A program made the translations under genes and the position numbers. A stretch of DNA of 64,000 nucleotides, from contig JAAFIH010000002.1 of NCBI GenBank assembly GCA_013297755.1, positions 124,001 to 188,000 on the forward strand, in the 5' to 3' direction. This DNA comes from Cytophagales bacterium (GTDB lineage: Bacteria; Bacteroidota; Bacteroidia; Cytophagales; UBA9547). Below the pieces are notes generated by a model that ran no database searches, had not been told where the DNA came from, and saw nothing but the letters and a program-made list of their open reading frames with translations. Positions 37,297 through 46,702 of this stretch are shown here, piece after piece; position 1 is the stretch's first letter, and every line of letters begins with the position of its first letter.

Positions 37297-38685
37297 TTAA
37301 AAATCAATAGCATTGCAGCGTGCCTCTGCCTGGCCCTGTACTATATAATGAAATGTGTAAGTACTGTCAGAAACACCTATCATTGAATGAAGTGTACAAT
37401 TTTTAACTTTTCCATTGAGTAAGATATTTTTATGTATTTGATTATTATTTAACGATTGAGCTATACTTTTTTGTAGCATTTCGAGATGTTCTTTTACTGA
37501 AACTTTCAAAAAAGGCGACATACTTTTCAATATTTTACCTTTTCCAAGCCAAGCTGCTGCTTTGTGTAATTTATTTTTGGTTTCGACACTAAAATTAGGG
37601 TTTTTTAATACTATCTCTTCTGTATCTTTATCAAAAAATGGAGTACCAAATATGGTCATATTGCCTTCATAATCACCCTTTACAGCGATATTTATGGCTA
37701 TTTTTTGTTTCAAATTCTTAAATTCAATAGTTGATATTTTGATTTTTTTACCTTCTGCTATCACAAATTCTTGATTCATTAGCTGTTTTTGTGCAAATTT
37801 GGTCATTAGTATATGTTTTATATCTGCATCAACCATTAAATCAAAGTAAGGATCAGTTGATTTTTTTTCTATATTTTGGTTTGATAAGTTTATAATTTCT
37901 TCAGAAACAATAACATTATTTATAATAGGTTTTGATTTTAAAAATAGTAATATTTGTAAACTTCCTTGAGCATTTTTAATTTCTGATGTATGCAAACTAT
38001 CAGGTTTTAGATGTAGCCAAAGTGGGGTTTGACTATCAATGGAAATGGGCTGTTGTATTTGTTTCCAAAATTCTAAAATACTTGGTTTTACATCAACTTT
38101 AGCATTCAAAAAACTCGAAATCAAGTTTGTAATTTTGTCTTTTTGAGCATTCAAAACTTGGTCGGCCATGCCTGATACATCCATTGAAAAAAAACCAGCC
38201 TGCACACTTGGTTTTTCTATCCACTCGTGGCTCAGCCATTGAACTTCAAAAGTTAAATTCCAATCTTTAGTCATTTTTGGGATAAAAAGTAGGGTTGGTT
38301 TTAGGTCTGCACTCAACGGAAAAGTGCCTCCAAAGCCACCAATATCAACTTTTGTTTTAGCGTCTATATGCACTGGCATAGCAAGTTTAAATCCAATGTC
38401 AGAACTTAAAATCACTGGTTTTGATAGTTTTTTTATGGTATAAGTGTAATTGTCATCCTCCAAAATAGAATCTTTGTAGAGTATGGTAGGCAAATAAGTG
38501 TCTATTTTTTTTTCTAACAAAGCATTAGAAATTTTTAAAGGTAGAATTATTGTTGATAATTGAGGTGTATAAGTAATATTTTGAGCATCTGAATAAGAAA
38601 TTTTTGTTTTTTTTGAGCAATTTAATAACAAAAATACGCTTGATACACAAATAGTAAAGTAATAAAAAATTAATTTTTTATTCAT
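37297..38685 (-). CDS. DUF4403 family lipoprotein (462 aa)
   Basis: Lipoprotein signal with LLLNC (Cys about 23). The remainder matches the DUF4403 pattern: STIILPLKISNALLEKKID near the start, then repeated beta-rich tubular lipid-binding-like units (TFEVQWLSHEWIEKPSVQAG, ILEFWKQIQQPI). Function unknown; structure-based families suggest lipid-binding tubes, which is inference. It follows the tonB-like gene by 8 nt, the last gene of the exbD-tonB-DUF4403 operon. Confidence 0.85.
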   Translation of the reverse strand: MNKKLIFYYFTICVSSVFLLLNCSKKTKISYSDAQNITYTPQLSTIILPLKISNALLEKKIDTYLPTILYKDSILEDDNYTYTIKKLSKPVILSSDIGFKLAMPVHIDAKTKVDIGGFGGTFPLSADLKPTLLFIPKMTKDWNLTFEVQWLSHEWIEKPSVQAGFFSMDVSGMADQVLNAQKDKITNLISSFLNAKVDVKPSILEFWKQIQQPISIDSQTPLWLHLKPDSLHTSEIKNAQGSLQILLFLKSKPIINNVIVSEEIINLSNQNIEKKSTDPYFDLMVDADIKHILMTKFAQKQLMNQEFVIAEGKKIKISTIEFKNLKQKIAINIAVKGDYEGNMTIFGTPFFDKDTEEIVLKNPNFSVETKNKLHKAAAWLGKGKILKSMSPFLKVSVKEHLEMLQKSIAQSLNNNQIHKNILLNGKVKNCTLHSMIGVSDSTYTFHYIVQGQAEARCNAIDF

Positions 38686-38693
38686 TGTGCTAA

Positions 38694-39575
38694 TTATCTT
38701 GATTTAATGATAAATGTAATAGTGCCTGTAGATGTAGATGGTGGTATTTTGCCATCTGTTTTTGAGAAAGTCAATTTCTCTACTTCTTGTTTATATAATT
38801 TTTCTACTGATGGGCTTACTGTTTTTTGCAGCGTTTTGATAGAAACTATTTCTCCTTGTTCGTCTATGGTGATTTGAAAAACTAATTTTCCGTTTTCGTC
38901 TTCGTTGTCATCGTTTACTTTGGGCATTTTTTCCCATTTCCAACCAGCCAAATCTAATGCAGCTCCTCCTTTTCCACCTTGTCCATCGCCACCTTCGCCT
39001 GGGTTGCCATACAAGGCTTTGGCGTTGATGTCGCCATTTGGATTTCCTTGATCTCCTATGGCTCCATTTTTGTCGCCATTATTGTTTCCACCCTCTGTGG
39101 CTGTTCCATTAGTTTTTTGATTAGCAATATTGGTATTATTTTTTGGTTTTTCGTTAGGTTGTGTTGTGGATATATTTTTTTTTATTTCTACATCTTTAGT
39201 AATATTATCGTTATTTACTATTTCTTTGTTTTCAACATTCGTTTCTGTTTTCAATTCAGATTCCTCAATGCCTGTTACCAAATTTTCTTTTGCATTTGGG
39301 TCTTGTGGGGTGGTTTCAGGGGTAGTTTGCTCTGTATTTTCTGATTCTGAGGGTTTCAATTCTTCCGTATTAGGATTATCAGAAACAGGGTTTATGGTTT
39401 GCACTTCGCCAGTGCCAGCATCTACGTAACCTAAATTCAATACCACACCTTGTCCAGCACCAAATGGGGGATTGGGTGTATCTAGTACAAATAAAAACAA
39501 AAACAAAAAAAACAATAAGTGGACTAGAATAGTAATAATCCATGCTTTTGTTTTGTGTTGGGTTGCTATGTTCAT
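38694..39575 (-). CDS. TonB-like energy transducer (293 aa)
   Basis: An N-terminal membrane anchor (about 12-32), a long Thr/Pro/Asn/Glu-rich periplasmic spanner, a Gly-rich part (GAIGDQGNPNGD, GNPGEGGDGQGGKGG) and a ~70-residue C-terminal TonB-like domain (KLVFQITIDEQGEIVSIKTLQKTVS). It links the ExbBD proton motor to outer-membrane receptors. The gene starts 1 nt after exbD ends. No exbB is present in the window, so the motor subunit must be encoded upstream elsewhere. Confidence 0.85.
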   Translation of the reverse strand: MNIATQHKTKAWIITILVHLLFFLFLFLFVLDTPNPPFGAGQGVVLNLGYVDAGTGEVQTINPVSDNPNTEELKPSESENTEQTTPETTPQDPNAKENLVTGIEESELKTETNVENKEIVNNDNITKDVEIKKNISTTQPNEKPKNNTNIANQKTNGTATEGGNNNGDKNGAIGDQGNPNGDINAKALYGNPGEGGDGQGGKGGAALDLAGWKWEKMPKVNDDNEDENGKLVFQITIDEQGEIVSIKTLQKTVSPSVEKLYKQEVEKLTFSKTDGKIPPSTSTGTITFIIKSR

Positions 39576-39576
39576 A

Positions 39577-39981
39577 TTATTTTGGGGCTTGGGTGGCTAG
39601 TATCATTTTTATTTTATGTTTGCTACCAAGGGCAAGTAAATCTACCAAATTTTGTACTTGTACTGATTTATCTACTTTCAATACAAAAGTTACATCAGCA
39701 TTTGAAGCCACTATATTTTTGAGTTTGGGTTCTAATTGGTTAAAATTGAGGGCTGTTTTGTCTTGGTTGATATAGTAATCTAAATCTTTGGAAACTGTAA
39801 TGCTAAACTGTTGTTTTGATACAGTTTGTCCAGCTTTGGCTTGTGGCAAAAGTAATTTTATCACATTTGGATTGGCTAGGGTAGAAGCTATTAAAAAAAA
39901 CAGCATCAAAAAAAACATGATGTCGCTCAAGGCAGATGTTTCTACGTGTACTTGTAGCTTTTTTCGATTTCTAAAATTCAT
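39577..39981 (-). CDS. exbD: ExbD/TolR-type biopolymer transport protein (134 aa)
   Basis: One membrane segment near the N-terminus with the essential Asp (SALSDIMFFLMLFFLIAST, Asp about 20), then a periplasmic peptidoglycan-binding-type domain (FSITVSKDLDYYINQ, VTFVLKVDKSVQVQNLVDLLA). Partner of ExbB in the proton-driven complex that energises TonB. First gene of the operon with the TonB-like and DUF4403 genes. Confidence 0.92.
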   Translation of the reverse strand: MNFRNRKKLQVHVETSALSDIMFFLMLFFLIASTLANPNVIKLLLPQAKAGQTVSKQQFSITVSKDLDYYINQDKTALNFNQLEPKLKNIVASNADVTFVLKVDKSVQVQNLVDLLALGSKHKIKMILATQAPK

Positions 39982-40206
39982 CTGGTATCTTTGTTTTTAA
40001 ATTATTCAAATTTGCAATTATTTTTTTGAAAATTATTAACAAAACATATATTTTTTGATTAAAGTATTTTTTTAGAATTTTTGTTGCTCAAAAAACGTAA
40101 TAATTTCTGATTTATTGTATCTTTTATCATTAATAGAAATTTTTAAAAAAAATATTTCAATGTTACCTTATTTTTAATCTAAAAGTAAGTTTTATAAATA
40201 ATGAAA

Positions 40207-40725
40207 CTACACTTTTGTATAACATTTTTTTATGGTTGGATTAGGCATGACTGGAGAAATTCTTATTGTTTTAGAATTAAACTTAAAATTAAAATCCATC
40301 AAAGATTCAATTTTTAAACCTTTATCTCTTTTATTATTTTCAATTTGTGAAACAAAATATAACTTAATTTCAGTGTAATCTCGGTCTAACAAATCTTTAA
40401 ACTTGACTTTAATAAAATCATTTAGCGTTGTATTAAATTTGTTTTTCAAATTGTCAAATGTAAAACTTCCAGCACTTTTAATATTTTTTAATTCAACCAA
40501 AGTCAAACCATAACCTATTTTTTCACATTCTCTGATTATTAAGCAATCGATAGATGGGGGTCTGTTAGCGATTTTAAGGTCATTATAAAATTTATCTACT
40601 TTTAAAATTACATAAGATTTAGTCTCTATATTTTCATCTAAGGTTACACATATATTATTCTCACAACAAGTTGGTTCAACATGTTTTGATAATTGAGTAT
40701 GTTTTTTTATTTTTTCAATCAACAT
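40207..40725 (-). CDS. Putative PD-(D/E)XK nuclease, partner of the ATPase (172 aa)
   Basis: Unrecognised by family, but PPSIDCLIIRE (Asp60) followed by LTLVELKNIKS (Glu78 and Lys80) fits a PD-(D/E)XK nuclease core. A Cys pair near the N-terminus (CC at 20-21) and another Cys could bind metal. Its start overlaps the ATPase gene by 11 nt, so the two are co-translated. The layout, AAA ATPase plus small nuclease, recalls two-gene phage-defence systems; this is inference. Confidence 0.65.
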   Translation of the reverse strand: MLIEKIKKHTQLSKHVEPTCCENNICVTLDENIETKSYVILKVDKFYNDLKIANRPPSIDCLIIRECEKIGYGLTLVELKNIKSAGSFTFDNLKNKFNTTLNDFIKVKFKDLLDRDYTEIKLYFVSQIENNKRDKGLKIESLMDFNFKFNSKTIRISPVMPNPTIKKCYTKV

Positions 40726-42160
40726 TTTTTTCTAAATAGTTTATACGTTCTTCATATAATTTTTGAGATACAGCTTGAAAATTATCATCATTCACTCCAT
40801 CGTCTGTTATTATCATTTCTGGATTAGCTATTGTTCCATTTTCTAGTTTTATAAGATGATAAACTTCAACTTTTTCAGGGTTGATTTCTTTTGTAATTAA
40901 CAAATTATTAAGTTGATTAAACATATAATTGCTATGTGAAGTAATAAATATTTTAATATTGAGTGCTGATAATTGAGCAAATATTTTAATAAGTATTACT
41001 TGTATTTCTGGGTGTAAATGTGCCTCTGGTTCTTCAATAAAAAGTATATCAAATTTTAGGTGGTTTGATTTAGTATTATTCTCTACTTTACTTTCAAAAT
41101 TTATAAAATCTCTAGTTTTAGAAGTACTATACTTATGATTTAAAATATGTTTGAAATATAAAACAAGTGGAGATAGTTCTGAAACCATAGAAGAAGCCTC
41201 TGATAAATTTAATTCTAAATCAATTCCATTTGGGTTAAATACAATTCTTTTTGATTTTTCATTGTATGAAACTCTACCTTTTAAAATGGTGTTTTCAAGT
41301 TGTTTTACAATTTCATTATATTGATTGTTCAAATTTTTATTGTTCAAAGTTGATAAATCAATAAAATAATCAGCAACAGGCTCTGATAGAGAAGGCAAAT
41401 CTATCGTTTTGTTTTGTAAGAAAAATCTATTTTGCGAAAGCTCAGCTAGAATAGGTGCATAAGAATTCATAGCAGTGTAAAGCCCAGAGCGACTAGCAGG
41501 CAAAAAATAGATGTCTTGAATATCGTAAAAAATACTTGTTAATATCGAATCAGACGCTGTAACAGCTGTAATGATAAATTTATTGGTTATGTTTTTTAAA
41601 TTTTCACTTGATAACAATTCATTATCAATAAGTAAGTCAATTTGATCAGTATTATTTTTTGAAATTTTAAGTTCTATTTTTTTATAAAAAGGTATGTACT
41701 TTAGATCTAATTTATTGTCTTCATTACAAAATATATGTAAAGTTTCATTTTCAAGTACATGACATACAATTTCAAAGTTTTTATTAGAATGTCTATTCTT
41801 AAGATTATCGATGGAGATAAAAGTATTTTTTAATGAATTTTCTATCCCTTGTAGTAAAACCTCTTTTAAATGAATGGTTACTATTTTTAAAAATAATTCA
41901 GTAGTTGCAATATCGTTTTCAGTTAAAAAATCATTTACATTAAAATTTTTGAATTGTAAATATGGTTCTTTGTCAAGGTTTATTGCGTTTGAATTTACGT
42001 TGTAAATTGTATTTTCTTTTACATTTTTTAACAAACAATAGATACAATAAGTAGCATAAGATTTACCAATGGCATTATGTCCATAGATCAAATGCAAATC
42101 TTTTTCTAAATCAAAAACTAAATAATCGATAGGACCAAAATTTTTAATTTCAATTTTCAT
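40715..42160 (-). CDS. SMC/OLD-like AAA ATPase (481 aa)
   Basis: ABC-type ATP-binding protein of the AAA_15/AAA_21 group. Walker A GHNAIGKS is at 27-34, Walker B FIEEPEAHLHPE at about 374-385, and the switch SHS at about 408-410. No TOPRIM domain follows, unlike OLD nucleases, and the middle part is helical. The downstream small nuclease overlaps by 11 nt. The ATPase probably senses a signal and licenses the nuclease, by analogy with ATPase-effector defence pairs. It carries its own TATCTTTG -7 box. Confidence 0.85.
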   Translation of the reverse strand: MKIEIKNFGPIDYLVFDLEKDLHLIYGHNAIGKSYATYCIYCLLKNVKENTIYNVNSNAINLDKEPYLQFKNFNVNDFLTENDIATTELFLKIVTIHLKEVLLQGIENSLKNTFISIDNLKNRHSNKNFEIVCHVLENETLHIFCNEDNKLDLKYIPFYKKIELKISKNNTDQIDLLIDNELLSSENLKNITNKFIITAVTASDSILTSIFYDIQDIYFLPASRSGLYTAMNSYAPILAELSQNRFFLQNKTIDLPSLSEPVADYFIDLSTLNNKNLNNQYNEIVKQLENTILKGRVSYNEKSKRIVFNPNGIDLELNLSEASSMVSELSPLVLYFKHILNHKYSTSKTRDFINFESKVENNTKSNHLKFDILFIEEPEAHLHPEIQVILIKIFAQLSALNIKIFITSHSNYMFNQLNNLLITKEINPEKVEVYHLIKLENGTIANPEMIITDDGVNDDNFQAVSQKLYEERINYLEKNVD

Positions 42161-42185
42161 TTTGTTTTATTTTTGTACAAAGGGT

Positions 42186-42193
42186 CAAAGATA
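42186..42193 (-). promoter_or_regulatory. -7 box of the ATPase-nuclease operon
   Basis: Minus-strand TATCTTTG fits TAnnTTTG, 26 nt upstream of the ATG at 42160. Confidence 0.6.
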
Positions 42194-42281
42194 ATTATTT
42201 TATGTTTATCAATACTTTTTTAAAACCTTAACTCTGCACTACTTGGTTAAAGTTCTAAAAAAAATAAAGTACAGTATAATC

Positions 42282-43052
42282 TCAATTATCAAACTCTAAC
42301 CTAAATTTATCATAGCATTGTAAAATTTCGTAGGTCAAATCATAGTCGTTTCCATTAAAAATTGTCTTGTCTGACGGCTTACAAAAATTCATAAATTGAG
42401 TAAGTTCGTTGCCTTTGAGTCCAGTAAGATTTTTGACCAATGCTTTGTTATATTTCATTTCAATTTTTTGCTGATATATATTTTTAGCTTCTAAAATTGC
42501 TATTTTTTCATATTGTTTTATACGTCTGTTCATACTCCAATCGCCAATGGGAATACCTACAATAGGCACAATCAAAGGAATATTTGAAGTATTTTGATTA
42601 CGATTTTGCTGAAAATTTTCGCCTACTCCAAGCCTTATATTTCCCATATCTATGGTAATATTATCAGTTCTTTGCATGGTTTGAAGTGGTTGTGATTTTT
42701 GGCGTATTCTATAATTGGCAATATCAATGGTAGGCAATTGGTATGTTTTTTGTGTCATTACAAATTTGAAAATTTGCTTACTTATAACATTGGTATCTTC
42801 TATAATTATAGCCAAAGTATGATGACTAATGTGTGATATTTCAATAGTATCACCTATTTTTACTCTCATTTTAAAATTACCAATGCTATTGGATAATGTG
42901 CCTAAAAGTCTATTTTTATTAAAAATAACTGCTCCATAAACAATATTAGACGAGTCATTTGAATATAATTTGCCCTTAAAATCTACCCAAGTTGAGGCTT
43001 CTAAAAATGAATGTATTAAAATAAATAAAAAAAATAGTTTTTTTGCCTTCAA
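42282..43052 (-). CDS. Carboxypeptidase-regulatory-like domain protein, exported (256 aa)
   Basis: Signal peptide (about 1-19). Residues about 22-100 form a CarboxypepD_reg-like beta sandwich (VYGAVIFNKNRLLGTLSNSIGNFKMRVKIGDTIEISHISH), common in Bacteroidota envelope proteins. The C-terminal half contains a basic helix (MNRRIKQYEKIAILEA) and a helical domain (LTGLKGNELTQFMNFCKPS). The function is unknown. Single-gene unit. Confidence 0.75.
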   Translation of the reverse strand: MKAKKLFFLFILIHSFLEASTWVDFKGKLYSNDSSNIVYGAVIFNKNRLLGTLSNSIGNFKMRVKIGDTIEISHISHHTLAIIIEDTNVISKQIFKFVMTQKTYQLPTIDIANYRIRQKSQPLQTMQRTDNITIDMGNIRLGVGENFQQNRNQNTSNIPLIVPIVGIPIGDWSMNRRIKQYEKIAILEAKNIYQQKIEMKYNKALVKNLTGLKGNELTQFMNFCKPSDKTIFNGNDYDLTYEILQCYDKFRLEFDN

Positions 43053-43258
43053 TCTTACTATTGATTATGTTATTAAACGAATACAATATTAAATAAGTTT
43101 ATCAACTTTTTATATAGTTTTACATTTTATTTTATAACGAAACTTAGTAAATTTTAGTCTTAATTTTTTATAAAAGCAAACAAATAAGGTTTTTAAATGT
43201 TGAATTGTGGGTATTTTTTTTAATATTTACTTATTTCAAAAAGAAAATTAAATGATTT

Positions 43259-43909
43259 ATGACTTTTAAAGAGTTGCAAAATAGAGTAAGTAATGGCGAA
43301 AATTTGTTTACAGAATTTAAACATAAAATTAATTTTCCAGAAAAAATTGCTGCCGAAATAGTGGCTTTTGCAAACACCAAAGGTGGCTTACTTTTGATTG
43401 GTGTAGACGACAATAAAGTAATATCAGGAATTAAAAATATTGAAGAGGAAATTTATGAATTAGATAAATTATTACTTAAATTAATAAAAAATTCGATTGA
43501 CTATTCCAAAGAAATAATACCTATATCTGATAAAAAATCTGTGCTTGCTGTTCGTATCAAAGAATCTGTGGTTAAGCCCAACAGTGTTGTGTCTTTGACT
43601 GGACAAAAAACTGAAATTGTATATGTACGATCGGCCGATAGAAGTGTGCAGGCCAGTAATTTAGTAATTAAAATAATGCAGTTGCAGTCTCAAAATACTC
43701 AAGTAAGACTAAAGTTTGGAGACATAGAAAAAAATATCATGCAAATAGTTGAAAATCAGGGTTTTACTACCATTAAATCAATCATTAATTTAAGTCATAT
43801 TTCTGAAAAAACAGCTCAAGAATCGTGTATAAATTTGGTACTTTCAGGTATTTTGAAAATAGTGCCTGAAGAAGGAAAAGAAGATAAGTTTATAGTTGTA
43901 GAGCAGTAA
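43259..43909 (+). CDS. AlbA_2/Schlafen-type DNA-binding domain protein (216 aa)
   Basis: The N-terminal AlbA_2 (AAA_4) domain includes LFTEFKHKINFPEKIAAEIVAFANTKGGLLLIGVDDNKVISGI (about 17-60), the pattern seen in transcriptional regulators and defence proteins. Residues about 150-216 look like a winged helix (IMQIVENQGFTTIKSIINLSHISEKTAQESCINLV). Probably a DNA-binding regulator. Its stop codon lies in the left arm of a terminator hairpin. Confidence 0.85.
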   Translation: MTFKELQNRVSNGENLFTEFKHKINFPEKIAAEIVAFANTKGGLLLIGVDDNKVISGIKNIEEEIYELDKLLLKLIKNSIDYSKEIIPISDKKSVLAVRIKESVVKPNSVVSLTGQKTEIVYVRSADRSVQASNLVIKIMQLQSQNTQVRLKFGDIEKNIMQIVENQGFTTIKSIINLSHISEKTAQESCINLVLSGILKIVPEEGKEDKFIVVEQ

Positions 43910-43933
43910 AATTTGTCGCTCTTACTGCTCTAC
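43898..43933. terminator. Bidirectional terminator after the AlbA-type gene
   Basis: A perfect 12-bp stem (43898-43909 with 43922-43933) and a 12-nt loop, between convergent genes. The left arm contains the stop codon of the AlbA-type gene, and TATTTGATTTT follows the right arm. Confidence 0.7.
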
Positions 43934-43942
43934 TATTTGATT

Positions 43943-45751
43943 TTAAAACATATAACTATTAGAACTAATCAATTTTTGAGCTATCAATCGTCTGGTGTTC
44001 TTGGTATTGATTGGTAAGTATTTTGCAAATCTTTTTAAGCCAACATGAAGCATTTTTTGCTCATCGCCATCGGTCATCGCATTGATTGCATTTTTGGCAG
44101 CTATGGTCATTTTATCTACAGTATCAAAAATCAAAGTTTGAGTCATGGCCATTTGAGCCTCTGTGGCATCTTTTCCTTTGATGTCAGTAAGTTTTTCGGT
44201 TCTTAGCAAAGTAGATTCTGCTACATAAGTATCAATAATCATGTCTGCAATATTCATCAAAATCTCTTGTTCTTGTGCCAGTTTTTCGCCAAATTTTTGT
44301 GCAGCAAAGCCTGCTACCATGAGAGCTATTTTTTTGAAATTTTTTACAGCTTTATACTCTTCGCTAAATAAAGTAGGTTCGCTATCATCCATTTCGGGTA
44401 TGGCCATCAATTCTTTTTGAACTGCCATGGCCGGGCCAAGTAAATCAATTTTGCCTTTCATGGCTCGTTTTATCAACATATCCACAATGAGCATACGATT
44501 GATTTCATTTGTACCTTCAAATATCCTATTAATTCGAGAATCTCTATAAGCTCTGTCCATGGGATAATCGGCCGAAAATCCATATCCACCCAATATTTGT
44601 ACTCCTTCATCGGCCACATAGTCTAACATTTCGGAGCCTGAAACTTTTAGTATGGCACATTCTACGGCAAACTCTTCGGCTGCTCCTAATACTGATTCGT
44701 TGTAAGATTTTCCTTTTTCTAACAGTAATAATTCAGAATTGTGTATGTCGTGCCCAGCTCGATACATGGCTGATTCTATGGCAAAAATACGAATGGCTTG
44801 TTCGGCCAATTTGTATTGAATGGCCCCAAAATTTGAAATAGGCACTTTGAATTGTATGCGTTCGTTGGCATATTTTACAGCTTGATTGGCCACTCGTTTT
44901 GCGGCTCCAAGAGCAGCAGCTCCCAGTTTGATACGCCCAATATTTAAAATATTGAAAGCTATCAAATGTCCTTTGCCAATATCGCCAAGTACATTTTCGG
45001 CTGGTATTTTGCAATCTTGGAAAAATACCTGTCTGGTAGAAGAGCCTTTGATACCCATTTTGTGTTCTTCGTTGCCTAAGGTAAGTCCTGGAGTGCCTTT
45101 TTCTACAATAAATCCAGTAAACCCGCCTTTTCCATCTACAAAGGCCTCGCCTTGAGCTTGAGCAAAAACTATAAATAAATCGGCAAATCCTGCATTGGTA
45201 ATCCACATTTTTTGTCCATTTAATGTATAATTCTTACCATCTGCACTCAATACAGCTTTGGTTTTGGCAGCAAGTGCATCTGACCCAGAACCTGGCTCTG
45301 TCAGGCAATAAGAGGCTTTCATTTCGCCACTTCCTAATTTGGGTAAATATTTTTGTTTTTGGGCATCTGTGCCAAAGTACAAAATAGGAAGCGTTCCAAT
45401 ACCTGTGTGGGCCGAAAGGGCAACAGCAAACGAGTGTGCACCTCCAATTTCTTCTGTTACTTTGAGTGTTGTATTAAAATCTTTGCCAAATCCTCCATAT
45501 TGCTCAGGTAAAGAAACCGACAAAAGTCCTAGTTCGCCAGCTTTTTCGAGCAAATGTGGCATTAATCCTACTTCTAAACTATCGATTCTATCCAAATGTG
45601 GGATTACTTCTTTTTCTACAAAATCTTTGGCCATGTCGGCAATCATGGCTTGCTCTTCATTGAAATCTTCTGGAATAAAAATATCGTTACTTTCGATTTG
45701 TTTAGTAATAAATTGACCTCCTCTAATGTTTGTTTTTGTTGTCGTTTCCAT
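43943..45751 (-). CDS. Acyl-CoA dehydrogenase with C-terminal extension (602 aa)
   Basis: FAD-dependent oxidation of acyl-CoA to trans-2-enoyl-CoA in fatty-acid beta-oxidation. Signatures: YCLTEPGSGSDA (about 152-163), WITNAGFADLF, and near the end of the core QILGGYGFSADYPMDRAYRDSRINRIFEGTNEINR (about 390-424, catalytic-region Glu in FEGT). The extra ~170 residues after the core match the VLCAD-like long forms of Bacteroidota. Monocistronic. Confidence 0.93.
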   Translation of the reverse strand: METTTKTNIRGGQFITKQIESNDIFIPEDFNEEQAMIADMAKDFVEKEVIPHLDRIDSLEVGLMPHLLEKAGELGLLSVSLPEQYGGFGKDFNTTLKVTEEIGGAHSFAVALSAHTGIGTLPILYFGTDAQKQKYLPKLGSGEMKASYCLTEPGSGSDALAAKTKAVLSADGKNYTLNGQKMWITNAGFADLFIVFAQAQGEAFVDGKGGFTGFIVEKGTPGLTLGNEEHKMGIKGSSTRQVFFQDCKIPAENVLGDIGKGHLIAFNILNIGRIKLGAAALGAAKRVANQAVKYANERIQFKVPISNFGAIQYKLAEQAIRIFAIESAMYRAGHDIHNSELLLLEKGKSYNESVLGAAEEFAVECAILKVSGSEMLDYVADEGVQILGGYGFSADYPMDRAYRDSRINRIFEGTNEINRMLIVDMLIKRAMKGKIDLLGPAMAVQKELMAIPEMDDSEPTLFSEEYKAVKNFKKIALMVAGFAAQKFGEKLAQEQEILMNIADMIIDTYVAESTLLRTEKLTDIKGKDATEAQMAMTQTLIFDTVDKMTIAAKNAINAMTDGDEQKMLHVGLKRFAKYLPINTKNTRRLIAQKLISSNSYMF

Positions 45752-45999
45752 GTTATTTGGTATTTGTTTTTAGTTACGAACCAAATTATATTAAGTTTAT
45801 ATATTTTTAAAAATTGTTTCTATTGCTATAATCTGACTTGTTTTTTGTATTATGACAACAAATGAAATTATTGTGAGAAACTAAGAATAGGGGAGTTGTT
45901 TTATATAAACTAAGAAAATCTTTTTTTTGCTTTTAAAATATTTTAGGTAATAATGCTTGAATTATTTTTTTAATTAGTTTTAAAGTATATACTTGCATA

Positions 46000-46281
46000 A
46001 TGGATTCGAGTAAAACGCTAGATTATCTAAAAGAAGAAATCAAAACTAAGCTAGAGTTTTTAAAAATTGATGTATTCTTTTTGTTTTCTTTAGCAGCAGG
46101 ATGTATAAGTATGGTTTTTTTGGATACTTTAAATGAAAATATATTAAAACAAATAGTAGTCTATTTTGGAACTTTTGTTTCGCTAAGTTGTTTGTTGTAT
46201 AAGATAGTTTTGATTAAAAATATAAGAGAGCATTTGGACGAAATAAAAAAATTGCAATATGATTCAGATAATAATAATTAG
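46000..46281 (+). CDS. Small membrane protein of unknown function (93 aa)
   Basis: Starts MDSSKTLDYLKEEIKTKLEFLK, followed by two hydrophobic segments (about 25-42 and 50-68) and a charged C-terminus. No recognised domain. The short gene at 46259 overlaps its end by 23 nt in another frame. Function unknown. Confidence 0.6.
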   Translation: MDSSKTLDYLKEEIKTKLEFLKIDVFFLFSLAAGCISMVFLDTLNENILKQIVVYFGTFVSLSCLLYKIVLIKNIREHLDEIKKLQYDSDNNN

Positions 46282-46357
46282 TATTTTTGGGGTTTCTTTT
46301 TTAGTAATGATGGGTTTTTGGATGTATTATACAGAATCTCGTACTGCTAAAGTATAG
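46259..46357 (+). CDS. Possible 32-aa single-span membrane peptide
   Basis: ATG at 46259 reads MIQIIIISIFGVSFLVMMGFWMYYTES and ends at TAG 46355-46357. It is one hydrophobic helix followed by a short polar tail. The start lies inside the 93-aa gene, giving a 23-nt overlap typical of coupled genes. It also overlaps the end of the opposing 116-aa gene by 11 nt. Too short to be sure. Confidence 0.4.
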   Translation: MIQIIIISIFGVSFLVMMGFWMYYTESRTAKV

Positions 46358-46697
46358 TAATTTTTTTGAGATTTTTTTTAGAATATTTTTTTTGTTCTAT
46401 TATCATTGTACCTTCTGTGGTATGATATTTTTCGGTTTGATACCATTTAGCATTTTCATCTTGGGCAATAATTCCAAACTCTTCTAATGTGTTCACGGCC
46501 AAACATGTGGCATCTAAAAAATTATCTACATTATCTTGCCAATCTCTTAAAATTACATCTTTTTCATTATCCAAAAAAAAAATATATTTATGCCATTCAG
46601 TATGAACATCTTTATTTTTAATGTATACTTCTACCCAGGCTTCTATTTTGCCTTTTTTTATTAAAACTGCATCTTTTTGGTATCTAATTGCTTTCAT
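46347..46697 (-). CDS. Hypothetical protein at the end of the R-M operon (116 aa)
   Basis: Unrecognised. Mostly beta then helical, with YIKNKDVHTEWHKYIFFLDNEKDVILRDWQDNVDNF and a Lys-rich C-terminus. It starts 5 nt after the stop of the 1324-aa restriction-modification gene, so it is probably its third operon gene; it could be an accessory or control protein of the system, or unrelated. Confidence 0.65.
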   Translation of the reverse strand: MKAIRYQKDAVLIKKGKIEAWVEVYIKNKDVHTEWHKYIFFLDNEKDVILRDWQDNVDNFLDATCLAVNTLEEFGIIAQDENAKWYQTEKYHTTEGTMIIEQKKYSKKNLKKITIL

Positions 46698-46702
46698 TGG
46701 TT

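Noticed and set aside
39130-39429. 99-codon plus-strand open frame
   Set aside because: It is antisense to the low-complexity spanner of the TonB-like gene.
44733-45206. 157-codon minus-strand open frame inside the acyl-CoA dehydrogenase gene
   Set aside because: It is an out-of-frame shadow of a clear gene, rich in Cys, Arg and Ser.
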